Assembly (NCBI RefSeq): GCF_003383095.1
Contig: NZ_PSYW01000002.1
Span: forward strand, 124,001 to 188,000
DNA: 64,000 nt
Direction: 5' to 3'
From: Haloferax sp. Atlit-12N
GTDB lineage: Archaea; Halobacteriota; Halobacteria; Halobacteriales; Haloferacaceae
The notes under the pieces were generated by a model. That model had not been told where the DNA came from. It worked only from the letters and a program-made list of their open reading frames with translations, and made no database searches. The translations under genes and the position numbers were made by a program. Shown here in pieces: positions 9,963-18,218 of this stretch (position 1 is the first letter of the stretch; each line of letters starts with the position of its first letter).

Positions 9963-10087
9963 CGCATCGCTCGCAAACCAGCCCACACGGACGAACCGCA
10001 CGCCAAACAGCCCACACGGACGAACCGCACGCCAAACAGCCCGCGAGGAACCGCACGCCAAACAGCCCACGACGAATCGCACACGAC
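9963..10087 (+). repeat. Short tandem repeat, 29-base unit
   Basis: Two identical consecutive 29-base copies run 9982-10010 and 10011-10039. A third, shortened copy (10040-10065) shares the ending ACCGCACGCCAAACAG. Degenerate flanking copies extend the array at both ends. It lies in the 213-base gap between the MMPL exporter and the zinc-ribbon gene, contains no gene I can support, and has no spacers, so it is not a CRISPR array. Confidence 0.85.
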
Positions 10088-10127
10088 CCGGCAACCACTT
10101 CCACGACACACCACGAACGGAACCCTC

Positions 10128-10613
10128 ATGAGCGAGAATCAATCGAGTCCACGTATGTCCGCACTCACGAAGGTCCGCCCCTGGCTCGCCGCGATACTCG
10201 GGCTGGCGATCACCGGGCTCGGCCACCTGTACCTGCGACGCTGGCGGCGGGCCGCGATGTGGGTGCTTCTCACCCTCGCGGTGTCCGCGCTGTTCGTCCC
10301 CCCGGAGGCGCTCGAATCGCTGTCCAACGCCGGGACGATGCCGCCGTCGGAGTTCGTATCGATTCTCACGGAACTGCTTCCCATCCTCGCGGTGAGCCTC
10401 GTGAGCGTCCTCGACGCCTTCTTCCTCGGCCTACAGCAGGCCGCCGAGCGGGCAGCGCGCTCCGCCGCTGACGCCGCCGACGACTCGGTGGCGGCCGTTT
10501 CCGACTCCGATTCGGACGCTGTCACGTGCCCCGAATGCGGCCGCGAGGTCGACGCAGACCTCGACTTCTGTCACTGGTGTACCACCCGCCTCGACGAACC
10601 AACTGACGACTGA
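10128..10613 (+). CDS. Small membrane protein with C-terminal zinc ribbon
   Basis: A 161-residue protein. Residues about 18-60 and 80-105 form two or three membrane helices (LAAILGLAITGLGHLYL, VLLTLAVSALFV, LLPILAVSLVSVLDAFFL). A Ser/Ala/Asp linker leads to a zinc ribbon at about 134-155 with CPECG and CHWC pairs. This membrane-plus-zinc-ribbon layout is frequent in haloarchaea and has no assigned function. It sits between the MMPL exporter and the TetR gene, 20 bases before the latter, and may belong to the transport unit. A second ATG at codon 10 (10155) is an alternative start. Confidence 0.8.
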   Translation: MSENQSSPRMSALTKVRPWLAAILGLAITGLGHLYLRRWRRAAMWVLLTLAVSALFVPPEALESLSNAGTMPPSEFVSILTELLPILAVSLVSVLDAFFLGLQQAAERAARSAADAADDSVAAVSDSDSDAVTCPECGREVDADLDFCHWCTTRLDEPTDD

Positions 10614-10633
10614 GAATCCCAACGAGACACATC

Positions 10634-11350
10634 ATGGACGACGACCGAATCGACACCGGACGAAGCGAGACCGAGCAGGCGATTATGGACGCCACGCTCC
10701 GGGCACTCGCGAAACACGGCTACGCCGACCTCTCGATAAAGAACATCGGCACGGAGTTCGAAAAGAGCACGTCGCTTCTGTACTACCACTACGAGAACAA
10801 AGACGAACTCCTGCTCGCGTTCCTCGACTACATCATCGACCTGTTCGTCGAGACCATCGACCCGGAGGCCGACGACCCCGATGCAGAGCTTCGGGAGTTC
10901 GTCGAGTACGTCCTCCCGCAGGAGGGTGACCTTTCGACCTGCGAGACGATCCCCCCCGGCGTTCCGGAGGTAGTCGCGGACAATGGCAGCGTTGACCCGT
11001 TCCAGCGGGCCATCTTCGAACTCCGCACGCAGACCGTCCACGACGAGCAGTACCGAAAGAAGTTCCGGCGCATGGAGACGCACATGGTCGAGACAGTCGC
11101 GACGCTCATCGCTCGGGAGATGGAGTCGGGCCACTACCGCGAGATGAACGCCGAGATGATGGCCGAGAATCTGATGGCCTTCCTCTTTCGGAGTCTGGAC
11201 GTGCGCGTCACCGGGACGCGGCTCGAATCGGCGTACGCGATGCGCGACTCGGTGTACTTCCTCCTCGACAACGTGATGCCGAAAGGGAGCCACCCGGGCG
11301 AGGCCGCCGCGCGAGACGCCGACGGTGATGACGCGGACTACGACGCGTAA
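10634..11350 (+). CDS. TetR/AcrR-family transcriptional regulator
   Basis: A 238-residue regulator. Residues about 12-60 form the TetR helix-turn-helix (IMDATLRALAKHGYADLSIKNIG, then the characteristic SLLYYHYENKDELLLAF). The rest is the helical ligand-binding and dimerisation domain, with an acidic haloarchaeal tail. TetR proteins usually repress efflux genes until a ligand binds. Its position at the end of the surface protein, MMPL and zinc-ribbon series suggests it controls that unit. I could not pick out a clear operator palindrome upstream of 5790. Confidence 0.9.
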   Translation: MDDDRIDTGRSETEQAIMDATLRALAKHGYADLSIKNIGTEFEKSTSLLYYHYENKDELLLAFLDYIIDLFVETIDPEADDPDAELREFVEYVLPQEGDLSTCETIPPGVPEVVADNGSVDPFQRAIFELRTQTVHDEQYRKKFRRMETHMVETVATLIAREMESGHYREMNAEMMAENLMAFLFRSLDVRVTGTRLESAYAMRDSVYFLLDNVMPKGSHPGEAAARDADGDDADYDA

Positions 11351-11380
11351 CCCGCGTCGCCGCCGCGCCGAACGGACTCC

Positions 11381-11731
11381 TTATCGCTCTTCGTTCTCGA
11401 CGAAGTCGACGACCGCCTGCGCGCCCTGAAATCCGTCGGCGAGGCGGTCGACGAGTTCGCCATCTTCGAACAGGAGGAGCGTCGGGACGCTCCGAATCGT
11501 GAACCGCTCCGCGACCGACATGTCCGTCTGCGGATTTATCATCGCGACGACCACGTCGGTCGCCTTCGCGACGTTGCCCAGTACCGGCTCGATGCTCTGG
11601 CACAGCGTGCAGCCCTTGGTGTAGATGTCGAGGAGGACGCGGTCGTGCTCGTCAACGAGGGCGTCGAGCTCCTCGGCGGTCTCGATTCGGACCGGCTTCG
11701 TCGCCTCGGTAGCGGGCTCTGTCGAACTCAT
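11381..11731 (-). CDS. Thioredoxin-fold protein with CTLC active site
   Basis: A 116-residue thioredoxin-like protein. The redox motif is CTLC in place of the classical CGPC, in the expected context LLDIYTKGCTLCQSIEPVL; the cis-proline loop SVPTLLLFEDGELV follows. It is expected to be a cytosolic thiol-disulfide oxidoreductase; the partner is not evident. The ATG at 11731 is used rather than an upstream extension to 11791, which reads into an AT-rich promoter-like stretch. It is convergent with the TetR gene. Confidence 0.88.
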   Translation of the reverse strand: MSSTEPATEATKPVRIETAEELDALVDEHDRVLLDIYTKGCTLCQSIEPVLGNVAKATDVVVAMINPQTDMSVAERFTIRSVPTLLLFEDGELVDRLADGFQGAQAVVDFVENEER

Positions 11732-11937
11732 TGACGGGAATACGTAACCGTAGTTATTATGATTTTGGTGGGATTGTGTATCACACCACAATTCGGCAGC
11801 GAGCGGCGGTGACTCGGGCTGTCACGCGAGGGGGCTTTCGTGATGTTTAAGTAATGCCCCCGTCTCGTAACGGATGCAATCGATGTAGGGGAATGTCGTC
11901 CCCGAGTCCGGAAGGGCGAAACTAACACGACCGAAGT

Positions 11938-12022
11938 GTTGCGGTAGCCAAGCCTGGCCCAAGGCGCTGGGTTGCTAACTCAGTGGCGTCAAGCCCCCGG
12001 GGTTCGAATCCCCGCCGCAACG
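11938..12022 (+). tRNA. tRNA-Ser (anticodon GCT)
   Basis: The acceptor arms GTTGCGG and CCGCAAC pair perfectly, with G as discriminator. The anticodon arm is CTGGG-TTGCTAA-CTCAG, giving GCT, which reads AGC and AGT serine codons. A long variable arm (class II) and a GGGGTTCGAATCCCC T arm are present. No intron and no encoded CCA. It ends only 23 bases before rps13, so it is probably excised from the ribosomal operon transcript. A TATA-like TTTAAGT lies at 11846-11852. Confidence 0.97.
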
Positions 12023-12045
12023 CTCACAACACGACTTCCAAAGTC

Positions 12046-12549
12046 ATGAGTGCAGAAGAACCACAGGACGGCTCTCCGGAGGAGGAAGAGGACCTCCGTT
12101 ACTTCATCCGAATTGGTCAGACCGACCTTGACGGAACGAAGACGGTAGAGCGCAGTCTGTCGGATATGAAGGGTATCGGCAAGCGCACAGCGCGCATCAT
12201 CGCCGACGCCGCGGAAGTGGACCGAACGGCGCTGTTCGGTAAACTCCCCGAAGACGAGATCGACGCCGTTGTCGATGTCGTCGAGAACTTTGAGGACCAC
12301 GCCCCCGAGTGGATGGCAAACCGACGGAAGGACTTCTTCTCCGGTGAGACCGACCACATCACGGGTTCGGACCTCGAAGAAAAGCGGCGGCATGATATCA
12401 ACCGCATGAAGATGATCAGCTCCTACAAGGGCGTTCGACACCAGCGCGGCCAGAAGGTTCGCGGCCAGCGGACGAAGTCCACTGGACGTACCGAAGGCAC
12501 CATCGGTGTCAACGTCGAGGAGATCAAGGAGGCGCAGGCTGAAGAATGA
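12046..12549 (+). CDS. rps13: 30S ribosomal protein S13
   Basis: A 167-residue archaeal uS13, in the head of the small subunit, contacting the P-site tRNA and the central bridge. The helix-hairpin-helix MKGIGKRTARIIADAA lies at about residues 42-58 and the C-terminal basic tail has KGVRHQRGQKVRGQRTKSTGR. An acidic extension of about 20 residues precedes the conserved IRIGQTDLDGTKTV, usual for halophiles. The ATG at 12046 is chosen over a longer frame that reads through the tRNA. It overlaps rps4 by four bases and starts the S13-S4-S11-RpoD operon. Confidence 0.98.
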   Translation: MSAEEPQDGSPEEEEDLRYFIRIGQTDLDGTKTVERSLSDMKGIGKRTARIIADAAEVDRTALFGKLPEDEIDAVVDVVENFEDHAPEWMANRRKDFFSGETDHITGSDLEEKRRHDINRMKMISSYKGVRHQRGQKVRGQRTKSTGRTEGTIGVNVEEIKEAQAEE

Positions 12550-13073
12550 CGACGGGTAACAACACCAAGTTCTACGAGACCCCGAACCACCCGTTCCAGG
12601 GCGAGCGCATCGCGCAGGAATCGGACCTCCTCTCTCGGTACGGTCTCAAGAACAAGGAAGAACTCTGGCGCGCGCAGTCCGAACTGCGCAACCTCCGCCG
12701 CGAGGCGCGACGCCTCCTCGGCGAGGCCCAGGGTGACGTCGAAGAAGCCGAGTCGCTCGGTGCCGAGTTCATGGCGCGCATGCGCCGCTACGGCATCCTC
12801 TCTGCGGAGGACGACATCTCCCAGACGCTGCGTCTCGACGTGACCGACATCCTCGAACGTCGGTTCCAGACGGTCGCCTACCGCAAGGGGCTCGCACAGA
12901 CGCCCCAGCAGGCCCGTCAGTTCATCGTCCACGGTCACGTGACCGTCGGCGGTGCTCGGACGACCGTCCCCTCCCGCAAGGTCGAGGTCGACGAAGAAGA
13001 CACCGTGGCGTTCGACGAGACGTCGAAGCTCGCGGATGAACTGCACCCTGAGCGCGCGGAGGCCCAAGAATGA
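12546..13073 (+). CDS. rps4: 30S ribosomal protein S4
   Basis: A 175-residue archaeal uS4, a primary 16S rRNA binder in the small-subunit body. The N-terminal [14 protein letters not shown] leads into a helical region, and the S4 RNA-binding domain covers about 105-160 ([30 protein letters not shown]). Start and stop overlap the neighbouring S13 and S11 genes by four bases each, a translationally coupled arrangement standard in archaea. Confidence 0.98.
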   Translation: MTTGNNTKFYETPNHPFQGERIAQESDLLSRYGLKNKEELWRAQSELRNLRREARRLLGEAQGDVEEAESLGAEFMARMRRYGILSAEDDISQTLRLDVTDILERRFQTVAYRKGLAQTPQQARQFIVHGHVTVGGARTTVPSRKVEVDEEDTVAFDETSKLADELHPERAEAQE

Positions 13074-13462
13074 GCGAATCCGAAACCGGTGACAAGTGGG
13101 GCATCGCCCACGTTCACGCATCGTTCAACAACACGCTCATCACGGTGACTGACATCACGGGCGCCGAGACGATCGTCAAGTCGTCCGGTGGTTCCGTCGT
13201 CAAGCAGAACCGTGACGAGGCATCTCCGTACGCGGCCATGCAGATGGCAGAGAGCGTCGCCGACCAGATCAAGGCGGCCGGTATCGCTGGTCTGCACGTC
13301 CGCGTTCGCGGTCCCGGTGGCAACGGTAACAAGAGCCCCGGACCCGGCGCACAGGCAACGATTCGCGCCCTCGCTCGCGCCGGTCTCGAGATCGGTCGCA
13401 TCGAGGACGTGACGCCGATTCCGCACGACGGAACTCGCGCGCCGAAAAACAGCCGACTCTAA
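13070..13462 (+). CDS. rps11: 30S ribosomal protein S11
   Basis: A 130-residue uS11, located on the small-subunit platform near the mRNA exit. Diagnostic segments are [19 protein letters not shown] near the start, the [21 protein letters not shown] glycine-rich loop and the C-terminal [14 protein letters not shown]. The ATG overlaps the rps4 stop by four bases, and rpoD follows after six. Confidence 0.99.
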   Translation: MSESETGDKWGIAHVHASFNNTLITVTDITGAETIVKSSGGSVVKQNRDEASPYAAMQMAESVADQIKAAGIAGLHVRVRGPGGNGNKSPGPGAQATIRALARAGLEIGRIEDVTPIPHDGTRAPKNSRL

Positions 13463-13468
13463 CACACC

Positions 13469-14248
13469 ATGGTAAACGACTTCCAGGTCGAGTTCATCGA
13501 ACGCGAAGACCGACGCGCCCGTTTCGTTGCGCGCGGTCTGACCCCGGCGCTAGCCAACGGCATTCGCCGGGCGATGGTCGCCGACGTGCCGACGTTCTCC
13601 ATCGAAACCGTTCGGTTCGTGGAGAACACCTCGGTCATGTTCGACGAGATGATCGGGCTTCGTCTCGGTCTGGTTCCGTTGACCACGCCTCTCGACGACT
13701 TCGAGCCCGGTGACACCGTCACCGTCGCGCTCGAAGTCGACGGGCCGGCAACCGCCTACTCCGGGGACATCGAATCCGCGGACGACATGGTCGTCCCGGC
13801 GGACGAGAACATCCCCATCATCGAGCTGAAGGAGGGCCAGCGCCTCGAGTTCGAGGCCGACGCCGTCCTCGGCTACGGAAAGGACCACGCCAAGAACCAA
13901 GGCGGGGTCGCCGTCGGCTACCGACACGTCCAGCGCGTGGAGGTCGTCGGCGACGCCGGCGAGTTCGATGAACAGGAGCCGAACATCCTCCGTGGCGTCA
14001 TCGAAGAGGCCGCGGCGGAGCACGCCGAGGGGGACGCCGAAGACGGCGACCTCGTCGCGACGGAAACGTTCGGCAACGACCTGACGGAGCGGTACCCCGG
14101 TAAAGAGGTCGAAGTACACGACGTGCCCGGAGCGTTCGTCTTCAGTGTGGAGACGGACGGTTCGTTCGACGTCGACGAGCTCGTGACCCGCGCAGTCGCC
14201 TCCTTGGGTGACCGCGCGGCCGAGCTCGAAGAGAAGGTCGCACTGTAA
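13469..14248 (+). CDS. rpoD: RNA polymerase subunit D
   Basis: A 259-residue archaeal RpoD, homologue of bacterial alpha and eukaryotic Rpb3; with subunit L it nucleates polymerase assembly. The dimerisation segment [18 protein letters not shown] lies at about residues 19-36. The middle domain that holds one or two 4Fe-4S clusters in many archaea is present in outline, but the protein contains no cysteine at all, so no cluster can form. It ends the S13-S4-S11-D set. Confidence 0.98.
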   Translation: MVNDFQVEFIEREDRRARFVARGLTPALANGIRRAMVADVPTFSIETVRFVENTSVMFDEMIGLRLGLVPLTTPLDDFEPGDTVTVALEVDGPATAYSGDIESADDMVVPADENIPIIELKEGQRLEFEADAVLGYGKDHAKNQGGVAVGYRHVQRVEVVGDAGEFDEQEPNILRGVIEEAAAEHAEGDAEDGDLVATETFGNDLTERYPGKEVEVHDVPGAFVFSVETDGSFDVDELVTRAVASLGDRAAELEEKVAL

Positions 14249-14392
14249 GAATGAACACTGCCCCGTCTCAACACCGACGTTCGCCCGCCCTGCGAGGGGT
14301 CACAGCCACCGATAGCGTGGCGTGTGACACCCTCACGGCGGCGGGTCGGACCGAAGGTGTTTTTACGGGGCATGAAGTACAGCGGAATGCTT

Positions 14393-14477
14393 GCAGGGAT
14401 AGCCAAGTCTGGCCAACGGCGCAGCGTTCAGGGCGCTGTCTCATAGGAGTCCGCAGGTTCAAATCCTGCTCCCTGCA
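14393..14477 (+). tRNA. tRNA-Leu (anticodon CAG)
   Basis: The acceptor strands GCAGGGA and TCCCTGC pair fully, with A as discriminator. The anticodon arm CAGCG-TTCAGGG-CGCTG gives CAG, reading CTG leucine codons. It has a long class II variable arm and the T arm CAGGTTCAAATCCTG. No intron or encoded CCA. A TATA-like TTTTTACG lies about 30 bases upstream. It ends 26 bases before rpl18e and is probably processed from the same transcript. Confidence 0.97.
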
Positions 14478-14503
14478 CTCCGCTTTCTCTCTGGAGGTAG
14501 ACA

Positions 14504-14854
14504 ATGAGTAAGACGAACCCGAGACTCAACAGTCTCATCGCCGAGCTGAAGGCGGTCTCGCGTGAGTCCGGTGCCAACGTCTGGCAGGATGTCGCGGACC
14601 GTCTCGAAAAGCCACGGCGCACCCACGCGGAAGTCAACCTTGGTCGTATCGAACGATACGCTCAGGAAGACGAGACCGTCGTCGTGCCCGGCAAGGTGCT
14701 GGGTAGCGGTGTGCTGCAGAAGAACGTCACAGTCGCGGCCGTGGACTTCTCGTCCACCGCTCGAAAGAAGATCGAGCAGGTCGGCGACACCGTGACGCTA
14801 GAACAACTCGCTGAACAGAACCCCGACGGGTCCAACGTACGGGTGATCCGATGA
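14504..14854 (+). CDS. rpl18e: 50S ribosomal protein L18e
   Basis: A 116-residue archaeal/eukaryotic-type eL18. Recognisable parts are [24 protein letters not shown] split over the first 30 residues, [16 protein letters not shown] and [16 protein letters not shown] strong Shine-Dalgarno site, GGAGGT at 14493-14498, precedes the ATG, in contrast to the leaderless genes nearby and as expected for a gene read from a processed tRNA-mRNA transcript. It overlaps rpl13 by four bases. Confidence 0.98.
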   Translation: MSKTNPRLNSLIAELKAVSRESGANVWQDVADRLEKPRRTHAEVNLGRIERYAQEDETVVVPGKVLGSGVLQKNVTVAAVDFSSTARKKIEQVGDTVTLEQLAEQNPDGSNVRVIR

Positions 14855-15288
14855 GCCTCGCAGAATTCGACGCAGACGTCGTCGTCGACGCTCGAAACTG
14901 CATCGTCGGCCGCGTCGCCTCGGAGGTCGCACAGCGCGCCCTCGCAGGCGAGACGGTCGCCGTCGTCAACGCGGAAGACGCCGTCATCACGGGCTCGGAA
15001 GAGGACGTGATGGCCAAGTACAGAAAGCGCGTCGAAGTCGGTTCGGACCAGGGTCCGTACTACCCGAAGCGTCCCGACCGCATCTTCAAGCGTGCCATCC
15101 GCGGCATGCTTCCGTACAAGAAGCCCCGCGGCCGCGAGGCGCTCTCGAACGTCCGCGTCTACGTCGGCAATCCGTACGACGAAGACGGCGAGATGCTCGA
15201 AGACACCTCGCTGGACCGCCTTTCGAACATCAAGTTCATCTCGCTCGGAGAGGTCTCCGAGAAGCTGGGTGCTAACGTCACATGGTAA
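14851..15288 (+). CDS. rpl13: 50S ribosomal protein L13
   Basis: A 145-residue archaeal uL13, an early-assembling large-subunit protein. It carries [21 protein letters not shown] at the start, the [16 protein letters not shown] motif in the middle and the C-terminal LGEVSEKLG. Its ATG overlaps rpl18e, and its stop lies inside the start of rps9 (rps9 begins at 15282), showing coupled translation. Confidence 0.98.
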   Translation: MSLAEFDADVVVDARNCIVGRVASEVAQRALAGETVAVVNAEDAVITGSEEDVMAKYRKRVEVGSDQGPYYPKRPDRIFKRAIRGMLPYKKPRGREALSNVRVYVGNPYDEDGEMLEDTSLDRLSNIKFISLGEVSEKLGANVTW

Positions 15289-15680
15289 CGAACACGTCCG
15301 GTAAGAAGAAGACCGCAATCGCCCGCGCCACCGTGCGCGAGGGCGAAGGTCGAGTCCGAATCAACTCCCAGCCGGTCGAGCTGGTCGAGCCGGAGATGGC
15401 CCGCCTCAAGATGCTGGAACCGTTCCGCATCGCAGGCGAGGACCTCCGCTCGCAGGTCGACATCGACGTGCGCGTCAACGGCGGCGGCGTGGCCGGTCAG
15501 GCCGACGCAGTCCGTACCGCGCTCGCTCGTGGCCTGGTGCAGTACCTGAACGACGCGGAGCTTCGCGACGCGTACATGGAGTTCGACCGCTCGCTTCTGG
15601 TCAACGACGTTCGCCAGTCCGAACCCAAGAAGTGGGGCGGACCGGGCGCACGCGCTCGTTACCAGAAGTCCTACCGCTGA
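15282..15680 (+). CDS. rps9: 30S ribosomal protein S9
   Basis: A 132-residue uS9, whose basic C-terminal tail reaches the P-site tRNA. It shows [21 protein letters not shown], the glycine-rich [20 protein letters not shown] and the invariant C-terminal [10 protein letters not shown]. Its first seven bases overlap the end of rpl13. The polymerase genes rpoN and rpoK follow, the common archaeal order. Confidence 0.99.
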   Translation: MVTNTSGKKKTAIARATVREGEGRVRINSQPVELVEPEMARLKMLEPFRIAGEDLRSQVDIDVRVNGGGVAGQADAVRTALARGLVQYLNDAELRDAYMEFDRSLLVNDVRQSEPKKWGGPGARARYQKSYR

Positions 15681-15692
15681 GGTGATCTAACC

Positions 15693-15887
15693 ATGATGAT
15701 TCCCGTCCGGTGTTTCACCTGCGGCACAGTGATAGGCGAACACTGGGACGAGTTCAAAGCCCGTGCTCGCGAGGGAGACGAGGACCCCGCTGACGTCCTC
15801 GACGACCTCGGAGTCACGCGTGCCTGCTGCCGGCGGATGATGGTGTCGCACAAGGACCTCGTGGACGTCGTATCTCCCTACCAATGA
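15693..15887 (+). CDS. rpoN: RNA polymerase subunit N
   Basis: A 64-residue Rpb10 homologue that helps tie the D-L platform to the large subunits. The zinc site is the typical CFTCG near the N-terminus plus the adjacent CC pair in TRACCRRM, equivalent to the CX2C...CC pattern of Rpb10. A strong Shine-Dalgarno sequence, GAGGTGAT at 15679-15686, sits seven bases ahead of the first ATG; the second ATG at 15696 is also possible. Its stop overlaps the rpoK start. Confidence 0.97.
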   Translation: MMIPVRCFTCGTVIGEHWDEFKARAREGDEDPADVLDDLGVTRACCRRMMVSHKDLVDVVSPYQ

Positions 15888-16060
15888 TTCAACGGTACAA
15901 CCGGTACGAGAAGGCACGCATCCTCGGCGCACGAGCGCTGCAGGTATCCTACGGCGCGCCCGTACTCGTCGATTCGGAACAGACCGAACCGATATTAATC
16001 GCCGCTGAGGAGTACGACGCAGGTGTACTTCCGTTCACCGTCAAACGAGAGGGTAAGTGA
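15884..16060 (+). CDS. rpoK: RNA polymerase subunit K
   Basis: A 58-residue Rpb6/omega homologue that promotes polymerase assembly by clamping the largest subunit. It reads [20 protein letters not shown], then [10 protein letters not shown] and ends [21 protein letters not shown] is the family signature. Its ATG overlaps the rpoN TGA (ATGA) and the eno start follows four bases after its stop. Confidence 0.97.
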   Translation: MIQRYNRYEKARILGARALQVSYGAPVLVDSEQTEPILIAAEEYDAGVLPFTVKREGK

Positions 16061-16064
16061 CAAC

Positions 16065-17264
16065 ATGACTCGAATCACATCCGTAGCTCTGCGCCGCGTA
16101 CTCGACTCCCGTGGAAACCCGACGGTCGAAGCCGACGTGCTCACCGAATCCGGTGGGTTCGGTCGCGCTGCGGCCCCGAGTGGGGCATCCACCGGCGAGT
16201 ACGAGGCAATCGAACTGCCGCCGACCGAAGCCATCGCCGCCGCGCGGCGACACGCTGTCCCCCGACTCGTGGACGAGGTCCACGCGGGCAACCAGCGCGA
16301 GGTCGACGCGACGCTCCGCGCCGCAGACGGCTCCGAGAACTTCTCGGAAATCGGCGCGAACAGCGCGGTCGCCATCTCGATGGCGGCCGCCAAGGCCGGT
16401 GCCGACGTGCTCGGTGCACCCCTGTACCAGCACCTCGGTGGCGCGTTCCGCGGCGACAACTTCCCGACGCCGCTCGGGAACGTCATCGGTGGCGGTGAAC
16501 ACGCCAAGGAAGCGACGAACATCCAGGAGTTCCTCGCCGCGCCCGTCGGCGCGCCGAGCGTCTCCGAAGCCGTCTTCGCCAACGCGAAGGTCCACGCCCG
16601 CGCGTCCGAGATTCTCGACGAGCGCGGCGTGCCCGCCGCGAAGGGCGACGAGGGTGCGTGGGCACCGCCGGTATCCGACGCCGACGCGTTCGAGATCATG
16701 TCCGAAGCGGTCTCCGACGTCGAGGACGAACTCGGCTTCGAGATTCGCTTCGGCCTCGACATCGCGGCCTCGGAGATGTTCGAAGACGGCGTCTACCACT
16801 ACGGTGACGAGACGAAGACGACCGACGAGCAGATCGACTACGTCGCCGAGATGGTCGACGAGTACGACCTCGTCTACGTCGAAGACCCCCTCGACGAGAA
16901 CGACTACGAGGGCTTCGCGGAACTCACAGAGCGCGTGGGCGACCGCACGCTCATCTGCGGTGACGACCTGTTCGTCACCAACGTCGACCGTCTGCAGGAC
17001 GGCATCGACGTGGGCGCCGCGAACTCCATCCTCATCAAGCCGAACCAGATCGGGACGCTGACCGACGCGTTCGACGCCGTCGAACTGGCCTCCCGAAACG
17101 GGATGGACGCCGTCATCTCTCACCGCTCCGGTGAGACGGAAGACGCGACCATCGCACACCTCGCCGTCGCAACCGACGCGCCGTTCATCAAGACTGGCAC
17201 GGTGCAGGGCGAGCGAACCGCCAAACTGAACGAACTCATCCGCATCGCGGACGACGCAGTATGA
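16065..17264 (+). CDS. eno: Enolase (phosphopyruvate hydratase)
   Basis: A 399-residue cytosolic enolase, interconverting 2-phosphoglycerate and phosphoenolpyruvate in glycolysis and gluconeogenesis. Key segments: the N-terminal [27 protein letters not shown] with the mobile-loop serine; [14 protein letters not shown]; the metal ligands in [14 protein letters not shown] and CGDDLFVTN; and the catalytic [17 protein letters not shown]. The length is normal, a little short of bacterial enolases. It overlaps rps2 by four bases. Enolase embedded between polymerase and ribosomal genes is a well known archaeal arrangement. Confidence 0.98.
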   Translation: MTRITSVALRRVLDSRGNPTVEADVLTESGGFGRAAAPSGASTGEYEAIELPPTEAIAAARRHAVPRLVDEVHAGNQREVDATLRAADGSENFSEIGANSAVAISMAAAKAGADVLGAPLYQHLGGAFRGDNFPTPLGNVIGGGEHAKEATNIQEFLAAPVGAPSVSEAVFANAKVHARASEILDERGVPAAKGDEGAWAPPVSDADAFEIMSEAVSDVEDELGFEIRFGLDIAASEMFEDGVYHYGDETKTTDEQIDYVAEMVDEYDLVYVEDPLDENDYEGFAELTERVGDRTLICGDDLFVTNVDRLQDGIDVGAANSILIKPNQIGTLTDAFDAVELASRNGMDAVISHRSGETEDATIAHLAVATDAPFIKTGTVQGERTAKLNELIRIADDAV

Positions 17265-18043
17265 GCGACAACGAAAACGACGCGGTGGAGGTCGCCGACG
17301 AGGAACCCGAGACGGAGACCGAAGCGGTCGCCGAGACGGAACCCGCCGAGGCCGCCACCGAAGACGAGACAGTAGAGACCGCTGAGGCGGCCGACGAAGC
17401 CGCCGAAGCCGAAGAAGCAGAGCCGGAACCGGCCTTCGACGAGGACGTTATGCCCGACGAAGACGCCGACCTGCTCATCCCGGTCGAGGACTACCTGGCC
17501 GCCGGTGTCCACATCGGTACCCAGCAGAAGACCAAGGACATGGTCCGGTTCATCCACCGTGTCCGCGACGACGGGCTCTACGTGCTCGACGTCAGCCAGA
17601 CTGACTCGCGAATCCGCACCGCCGCGGACTTCCTCGCGAACTACAGTCCGGAGCAGATTCTGGTCACGTCCTCGCGCCAGTACGGTCGCTTCCCGGCCGA
17701 GAAGTTCGCCGACGCCGTCGGCGCTCGCGCCCGCACGGGCCGCTTCATCCCGGGAACCCTGACGAACCCGGACTACGCCGGCTACATCGAACCCGACGTG
17801 GTCGTCGTCACCGACCCGATTGGTGACGCGCAGGCCGTCAAAGAGGCCATCACGGTCGGCATCCCGGTCATCGCGATGTGCGACTCCAACAACCAGACGT
17901 CGAACGTCGACCTCGTCGTCCCGACGAACAACAAGGGTCGACGCGCGCTGTCGGTCGTCTACTGGCTCCTCGCCAACGAGACGCTCGACCGCCGCGGCTC
18001 CGACACCGTCTACGCCCTCGAAGACTTCGAGGCCGAACTGTAG
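17261..18043 (+). CDS. rps2: 30S ribosomal protein S2
   Basis: A 260-residue uS2. The first 65-70 residues are an extremely acidic Glu/Ala/Thr-rich extension (for example [20 protein letters not shown]), presumably disordered and solvent-facing. The conserved part begins [20 protein letters not shown] and includes [27 protein letters not shown] in outline and [24 protein letters not shown] in pieces. It closes the operon; in many archaea mvk-type genes follow here, but not in this window. Confidence 0.97.
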   Translation: MSDNENDAVEVADEEPETETEAVAETEPAEAATEDETVETAEAADEAAEAEEAEPEPAFDEDVMPDEDADLLIPVEDYLAAGVHIGTQQKTKDMVRFIHRVRDDGLYVLDVSQTDSRIRTAADFLANYSPEQILVTSSRQYGRFPAEKFADAVGARARTGRFIPGTLTNPDYAGYIEPDVVVVTDPIGDAQAVKEAITVGIPVIAMCDSNNQTSNVDLVVPTNNKGRRALSVVYWLLANETLDRRGSDTVYALEDFEAEL

Positions 18044-18218
18044 TCCGGGACGACCTTTCGATTCGACTTTTCTGAGGCCCGCCTGGTGAGCGGCGGCGCT
18101 GTCGCTCCATTCGATACAGTCACGACGCCGCCGACCGCGCGTCGGGTCGACGCCACGCGAGACCACAGACCCGCGTCCGCCACAAACGGTTTTGTGCGTC
18201 GTTCCCATAGCTAAACAC

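Noticed and set aside
9963..10087. CRISPR array
   Set aside because: The units are directly adjacent with no spacers, decay quickly, and no cas genes are nearby; the Cas4-like domain at 22.6 kb belongs to a Dna2-type protein.
14251..14511. 86-codon frame between rpoD and rpl18e
   Set aside because: It reads straight through tRNA-Leu and ends inside the start of rpl18e.
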